From: a virus
Virus record (IMG/VR): IMGVR_UViG_3300028299_000132
Coordinates: 1 to 64,000 of that record
DNA length: 64,000 nt
Reading direction: 5' to 3' (one strand)
In this document: in pieces, positions 59,832-64,000 of the stretch
Numbering within the stretch: position 1 is the first letter of the stretch
Layout: each line of letters starts with the position of its first letter
The notes under the pieces: model-generated
Databases searched by the model: none
What the model saw: only the letters and a program-made list of their open reading frames with translations
Told to the model about the DNA's origin: nothing
Made by a program: the position numbers and the translations under genes

Positions 59832-60887
59832 TCAAAGTTTTATATTTTTTAGTTGTGGATCATATTCATAACTAAAATTATTATCTGCTTCATATTTTCT
59901 AATCATTCTAATCAATTTTTCTATTTTTGGATAGTTTTTGTATATTATTAAAACTTTATTAAGGTCTTTAGTCTTATTGGGATCAAATCTACCTCCTGTG
60001 GTTATTTCAGAACTATCCATAGTACTTTTTCTATGGAAGTCTATTATGTAATAGAAATCTGGATCTTTTAATATTTTTCTTATAACTTTTCTTCCATCAT
60101 ATGTAGATTCCTCATCTACTATTAAATATCCACAATGTTTTATAAACGATTTAAATACTTTATATCCAAATCCAATATTTTTTATCATACTTGAAAGATG
60201 TATAAATCCTTGCATATGTGCAGTAAATCTAATATGACCAAAATGTGACTTTTCATCTCTTTTACTCAAAAAGAAAAACCATTTATTTTTCTCATTTTCA
60301 ACTCCAACAGACGAGATTAATCCCAATCTTTCTATTTTATTCTCTAGATTTTTATTTTTCAATTTGAGAAAATATCTTTTATCTCCTGGATACCGCGTCC
60401 CTTTTCTTTCTATAAAATAAATATCCTCATCTGATATATTTTTCAGTTTATTAATAACATTATTTATTTCAAATCTTTTTATAAAATTAGGTTTATGGGT
60501 TGATCTTTTAAATATAGCACGATCTTTTATGTTACTTAAGAAAAAATTTGGATTGTCTTTGTACCACTCTTCTGTTATATTTTCTTTAATATATTGTATT
60601 TTTTCTCTTTCATCTAATAGATAGAATCTATTATCAACTTTTAATTCAAATTCTCCAATTTTATTCTTTTTAACATCTTGTAATATACCCTCAACATATT
60701 TTGACCACCAATCTACTTTAAACCTAACTTGTTTACCTATTAGTTGTTTAAGATTCAGATAGTTTTCTTCATGTTTTAATGACGAATTTGTAAAAGGATT
60801 ATCATATTCTAATGTTGTGTATGGTTCATATTCTTCCCAGTCCATATCATCAAAATCAATATCTTCAAATAATTTTATATATCTCAT
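59832..60887 (-). CDS. Tagged hypothetical protein, 351 aa
   Basis: Begins MRYIKLFEDIDFDDMDWEEY, the canonical tag with LFE and an acidic spacer. An SH3-like segment (GKQVRFKVDWWSKYVEGIL) follows, then a basic C-terminal domain of unknown function. The promoter element ends 5 bases from its ATG. Confidence 0.76.
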   Translation of the reverse strand: MRYIKLFEDIDFDDMDWEEYEPYTTLEYDNPFTNSSLKHEENYLNLKQLIGKQVRFKVDWWSKYVEGILQDVKKNKIGEFELKVDNRFYLLDEREKIQYIKENITEEWYKDNPNFFLSNIKDRAIFKRSTHKPNFIKRFEINNVINKLKNISDEDIYFIERKGTRYPGDKRYFLKLKNKNLENKIERLGLISSVGVENEKNKWFFFLSKRDEKSHFGHIRFTAHMQGFIHLSSMIKNIGFGYKVFKSFIKHCGYLIVDEESTYDGRKVIRKILKDPDFYYIIDFHRKSTMDSSEITTGGRFDPNKTKDLNKVLIIYKNYPKIEKLIRMIRKYEADNNFSYEYDPQLKNIKL

Positions 60888-60892
60888 AGAGA

Positions 60893-60902
60893 TATATATT
60901 AA
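60893..60902 (-). promoter_or_regulatory. Candidate phage promoter TTAATATATA
   Basis: Exact minus-strand copy 5 bases from the ATG at 60887, overlapping the stop of the upstream gene. Confidence 0.5.
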
Positions 60903-61411
60903 AAATACATTATGTATTTTTCATCAAAATGTGTTTTATTCTCGTCTAGAACTTTATAGAAATTAGTTGGATTATTTTCTTGTGAATTTTTAATCATCAT
61001 TTCTAATGATTCTTTACTAACATCAATATCACATTTAATTGATTCAAATATATCTTTTATAACATCTATTTTTTCAACAATATTCTCAATTGAATGATTA
61101 TTACCTATATTTATTATGTATTCTGTACTAAAATAATCTTCATATTCATAATAATCATATTTTTCAAGTAAATAATTATATTCATATGGAACTAGATTTT
61201 CATCTTTGGAAAATATTTCTATTATATCACCATTTCTTTTTCCTCTATAGACATAAATACTGTTTAATTCAACTATGTTATCAATATTTTTGTGTTCCCA
61301 TTTATTCCCCCACACTTCTGTTAATCTTTTTTTTAATAATTCAGGAAATTCTCTACTGCTTATAGTATCCGTTTCTGGATAAACACTAATTATTAAATAA
61401 TAACTCTCCAT
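60899..61411 (-). CDS. Hypothetical protein, 170 aa
   Basis: Begins MESYYLIISVYPETDTISSREF; alpha/beta with a helical C-terminus. No tag, no recognised family. Lies between two tagged genes, 5 bases after the HD-domain gene. Confidence 0.7.
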   Translation of the reverse strand: MESYYLIISVYPETDTISSREFPELLKKRLTEVWGNKWEHKNIDNIVELNSIYVYRGKRNGDIIEIFSKDENLVPYEYNYLLEKYDYYEYEDYFSTEYIINIGNNHSIENIVEKIDVIKDIFESIKCDIDVSKESLEMMIKNSQENNPTNFYKVLDENKTHFDEKYIMYF

Positions 61412-61416
61412 TTTAT

Positions 61417-62145
61417 TTAATTAATTTTTGATTTGATATATTCAAATATTTTATTTTTTATATTATCTCGTTTTTCTCCTTCTAGTAACAAGTCAAATAA
61501 TTGATTAAAATATTTATTATCAATTATTTGTTTAAACATAAATTGTGAATTAAAATCAAATGCCCATGATAACATTAATAATGTTAAGTCAGTATCAGAT
61601 TTTATTTCACTATAATTTTTTGTTTGTTCATTCATTATTAATTTATAAAAACCATCATCTATTTCTGTTATTTTGTTGTTGTCAATGTAATATTTTATAT
61701 GTACTCTATAAATATCCAATTTATCAAAATCTCTGATTAATTTACAATAATGTAATGTTTCATCATCACAATCGTTAGTTAAAGAGAATTTGTTATGATT
61801 AAATATAGACGATGATATAATATTTCTTTCTTTTTCAGAAAAATCTTCTAATAAATTTTCATTATTTATAACTTTACACCCTAGATATCCATGATCAACA
61901 GATTTAAAATCATCAAATGTCTGATATATATCTAATTGTGAGAATCTTCCAATATCATGAAATAATGAAATGAATTTTAAAACTTTTTCATTTTCTTTTA
62001 ATTTACTTTCTTTTAAGTATTTTATTGAATTTCCATAAACATAAAATGAGTGTTCCTTTTTTACATCTATATGTTTTTGTCTGTCTTTATCATCATATAT
62101 GAACTTATCTGTGTAGTTCTTAAAAAATTTAATATATTCCTTCAT
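61417..62145 (-). CDS. Tagged HD-domain phosphohydrolase-like protein, 242 aa
   Basis: Start set at 62145 (MKEYIKFFKNYTDKFI), with AGATATATAAAA immediately before it; the Met at 62163 would lie inside that element. The HD motif is His32 with His63-Asp64 (FHDIGRFSQ) and His85 (DHGYLG). HD enzymes of this kind are nucleotide or phosphate hydrolases, for example acting on dNTPs or (p)ppGpp-like substrates. Substrate not determinable here. Confidence 0.75.
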   Translation of the reverse strand: MKEYIKFFKNYTDKFIYDDKDRQKHIDVKKEHSFYVYGNSIKYLKESKLKENEKVLKFISLFHDIGRFSQLDIYQTFDDFKSVDHGYLGCKVINNENLLEDFSEKERNIISSSIFNHNKFSLTNDCDDETLHYCKLIRDFDKLDIYRVHIKYYIDNNKITEIDDGFYKLIMNEQTKNYSEIKSDTDLTLLMLSWAFDFNSQFMFKQIIDNKYFNQLFDLLLEGEKRDNIKNKIFEYIKSKIN

Positions 62146-62202
62146 TTTTATATATCTTTTCAAAAATTATATTCCAAAAACATTAAAATGTTTCCTTATA
62201 TT

Positions 62203-62212
62203 TTAATATATA
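62203..62212 (+). promoter_or_regulatory. Candidate phage promoter TTAATATATA
   Basis: Exact plus-strand copy 14 bases upstream of the GH16 ATG at 62227. Confidence 0.5.
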
Positions 62213-62226
62213 AAATAAAAACAAAT

Positions 62227-63222
62227 ATGAGAAACTTTTTTTATCAAATCAGATTTTATTTTTATTTGATTTTCACAAATAGATTTAAAAAAGAAACAAT
62301 AAATTCAATCAGTAAAGATGGGTGGATATTAATATTCAATGATGAGTTTGAAGGAACCGAGTTAGATAAAACTAAATGGGCAACCGAAGAACCTTGGATA
62401 GTTAAAAATGGAACAGCGTGGATTGATAGTCAAGTATTAGTTAAAGATGGTGAGTGTTTGTTAACATCAGATAATTATTGTGGGACTCTTCCAATTATTG
62501 ATTGTAATGGTGAACATTATGATGTTAAAACATGTAGTGGTCAAATATTTACATACCCATCGTTATATAAAAAATATGGGTATTATGAAACTAGAACCAA
62601 GGTTCTTCCAGGTGGTATAAGATATTGGCCCGCGTTTTGGTTCGCATCTCGTGAATCTTGGCCACCAGAAATTGACCAATACGAATATATGGCGGCTGGT
62701 GACACTCGTAGAATGACAATGACATATCATTGGTTATCTGATAAAGAGAATTGGGATGAGATTTGGAGTTTGATAAATGAATGTCACAAAAAAGGTTTTC
62801 TTCCGACTGTTTTATCAACTATAAACGAAAATATCAAATATATGCAGAATCCTAACGAACCACCACCTTGGAGTTCAGAAAAACAAACATATATAGATAA
62901 ATTAAATTCTTTAAGAATTCATAAAATGCATGTCACTGGGTTGAATAATATGGATTTTGATAAACATTATCATACATATGGAATGAAATGGGAAGAAGGT
63001 AAGAATGGTGAAAAAGATAGAATAACTTGGTATTTTGATAATTTAGCTGTTAAAACATTAAGAGATGGTCAATGGGTGAATTTTGGTAAATATGTACAAT
63101 TACCTGAACATCCAATGTATACTATTATTGGTAATGGATCGACTCCAGGTTATGAATTTTTACCAGGACAACATCCCGCGAGTGTTCGTGTAAGTTATTT
63201 TAGGTGTTATATAGAAAAATGA
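62227..63222 (+). CDS. GH16-type endo-beta-glycanase, 331 aa
   Basis: Start set at 62227, just after the promoter element; an upstream Met at 62050 would lie within the divergent HD gene. The catalytic EIDQYE (Glu148, Asp150, Glu153) and the preceding IRYWPAFWFA block and FNDEFEGTELDKTKW are GH16 hallmarks. The N-terminus is hydrophobic (FFYQIRFYFYLIF) but short, perhaps an anchor or uncleaved signal. Hydrolyses beta-1,3/1,4-linked glucans, galactans or similar. It may cut capsule or exopolysaccharide at infection or release. Confidence 0.88.
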   Translation: MRNFFYQIRFYFYLIFTNRFKKETINSISKDGWILIFNDEFEGTELDKTKWATEEPWIVKNGTAWIDSQVLVKDGECLLTSDNYCGTLPIIDCNGEHYDVKTCSGQIFTYPSLYKKYGYYETRTKVLPGGIRYWPAFWFASRESWPPEIDQYEYMAAGDTRRMTMTYHWLSDKENWDEIWSLINECHKKGFLPTVLSTINENIKYMQNPNEPPPWSSEKQTYIDKLNSLRIHKMHVTGLNNMDFDKHYHTYGMKWEEGKNGEKDRITWYFDNLAVKTLRDGQWVNFGKYVQLPEHPMYTIIGNGSTPGYEFLPGQHPASVRVSYFRCYIEK

Positions 63223-63235
63223 TTATATTTAAATT

Positions 63236-63577
63236 ATGGATATAAATATTAATTGGTTCAAAGATGAATCTTTTACGGAAATGATGCTGATATTAAGTAG
63301 AATTCTTAATAAGTTTATGATAAGAAGAGATAGATTTAAAATAGATAAATATCCTGATTTATTTATGAATTTATTGGAATTTGAATTAAAACAATTAGAT
63401 GATATTTATGATTGTTCTTATGATAGTCGTACAGGAATTATATCATTTTTCTGTAGAACTTACGAAATAACATATTGTGCTGATATAGAGCTATATACAT
63501 CTAGTTTTGATGTTATGAAGGAATATATTGTTGATTCAACAACTGGTGAAATTATAGAAGAGTTTAATTCTTATTAA
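63236..63577 (+). CDS. Hypothetical protein, 113 aa
   Basis: A small alpha/beta protein (MLILSRILNKFMIRRDRFK; YDSRTGIISFFCRTYEIT). Unrecognised. Starts 13 bases after the GH16 stop and shares its TTAA stop with the convergent gene. Confidence 0.65.
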   Translation: MDININWFKDESFTEMMLILSRILNKFMIRRDRFKIDKYPDLFMNLLEFELKQLDDIYDCSYDSRTGIISFFCRTYEITYCADIELYTSSFDVMKEYIVDSTTGEIIEEFNSY

Positions 63578-63912
63578 AGAATTGTTCTTTTCATCATTCT
63601 ATTTTTGATTATTTCTTCAGAATGACTGTCCCATTCAATAAAAAATTCATTCTTTTCAAATTCTTTTACATTTTTAATGAAATTTTCATCTTCATAAAAC
63701 ATTACAAATGAATTAGTTACAGAATTATCTTTTATTTTTTCATATTCATTTAAAATTTTTTTGTACTTTCTAATGGATTCGTTGTATCTATCCAATATGG
63801 TATCATAATCATCATATGATGATGGTGAGTTAAAATCAACCATTTTAACTACTGATGGCTTTGGTGGTGGAACCACTGTTAATCTTTTGTAATATAATAC
63901 ACACTGAAACAT
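63574..63912 (-). CDS. Hypothetical protein, 112 aa
   Basis: Helical C-terminal two-thirds (YNESIRKYKKILNEYEKI) with a PPPKP segment near residue 15. Unrecognised. A TTAATATATA element lies 5 bases from its ATG. 63913-64000 otherwise contains only A/T-rich sequence. Confidence 0.65.
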   Translation of the reverse strand: MFQCVLYYKRLTVVPPPKPSVVKMVDFNSPSSYDDYDTILDRYNESIRKYKKILNEYEKIKDNSVTNSFVMFYEDENFIKNVKEFEKNEFFIEWDSHSEEIIKNRMMKRTIL

Positions 63913-63917
63913 ATATA

Positions 63918-63927
63918 TATATATTAA
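63918..63927 (-). promoter_or_regulatory. Candidate phage promoter TTAATATATA
   Basis: Exact minus-strand copy ending 5 bases from the ATG at 63912. Confidence 0.48.
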
Positions 63928-64000
63928 TTATTTAATTTCTTCTATTACAAAGATACAAAAAATTTAATTATTATACAAAAATGTTATGGGTTTCTAGAAT

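Noticed and set aside
62050-62226. Upstream N-terminal extension of the GH16 gene (Met at 62050)
   Set aside because: It overlaps the divergent HD-domain gene and its promoter element; the ATG at 62227 has a better context.
1-64000. tRNA or rRNA genes
   Set aside because: I scanned the intergenic stretches for T-loop-like GTTCRAAT blocks with cloverleaf pairing and found none; a covariance-model search would be decisive.

Overview
The window looks like part of a large, AT-rich, tailed phage genome of the T4-like (contractile-tail) kind whose host is probably a Bacteroidetes bacterium. The phage assignment rests on a gp18-type tail sheath (30544-34350), a gp32-type zinc ssDNA-binding protein (51398-52363), the C-terminal half of a gp43-type family B DNA polymerase (14194-17409), many homing endonucleases, dense packing with ATGA overlaps, and many small proteins of unknown function. 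The host guess is inference. Most starts lack a Shine-Dalgarno sequence, and the rhomboid protease carries a C-terminal tail I associate with Bacteroidetes. No tRNA, rRNA, CRISPR array or integrase was seen.

Layout. 1-7225: plus-strand sugar/glycan island (UDP-GlcNAc 2-epimerase, GT11- and GT17-like glycosyltransferases, a HAD-nucleotidyltransferase fusion, a cupin, a GDPD-like protein, and GDP-mannose 4,6-dehydratase interrupted by an intein). 7233-9146: hybrid histidine kinase. 9154-12492: minus-strand cluster of small proteins, many with a common N-terminal tag. 12504-17409: a homing endonuclease, then a polymerase gene fractured by a split intein with a free-standing endonuclease between its halves. 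17412-24691: methyltransferase, membrane coiled-coil protein, two lysozyme-like proteins, tagged proteins and a tubulin-tyrosine-ligase-like ATP-grasp protein. 24798-34350: tagged protein, structural proteins, lipoprotein and tail sheath. 34450-45786: endonucleases, a second histidine kinase, tagged proteins, a tandem family of small PSGE-motif proteins and a DHH phosphoesterase. 45874-52363: low-complexity and repeat structural proteins, a DruA-like protein and gp32. 52469-57265: rhomboid protease, TnpB element, a small operon and a tagged metallopeptidase-like protein. 57384-63912: FkbM methyltransferase, GDP-L-fucose synthase, tagged proteins including an HD-domain protein, and a GH16 glycoside hydrolase.

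How the parts may work together. GDP-mannose dehydratase, GDP-fucose synthase and a fucosyltransferase-like gene could make and use GDP-L-fucose. The GT17, FkbM and GH16 genes point the same way, towards glycan building or remodelling of virion or host surface. The most striking signal is a short N-terminal peptide, M-K-x-[LI]-K-x-F-E-like, on about 17 otherwise unrelated proteins. It resembles the T4 capsid-targeting sequence, and most copies include an [LI]-x-E site like that cut by the T4 prohead protease gp21. Enzyme domains carrying it (DHH, HD, HExxH, zinc ribbon) could be packaged in the head and delivered on infection. A second signal is a tandem set of small proteins sharing a PSGE[VI] motif. 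A third is a recurrent TTAATATATA element just upstream of many starts on both strands, probably a phage promoter and often so close to the ATG that the transcript would be nearly leaderless.
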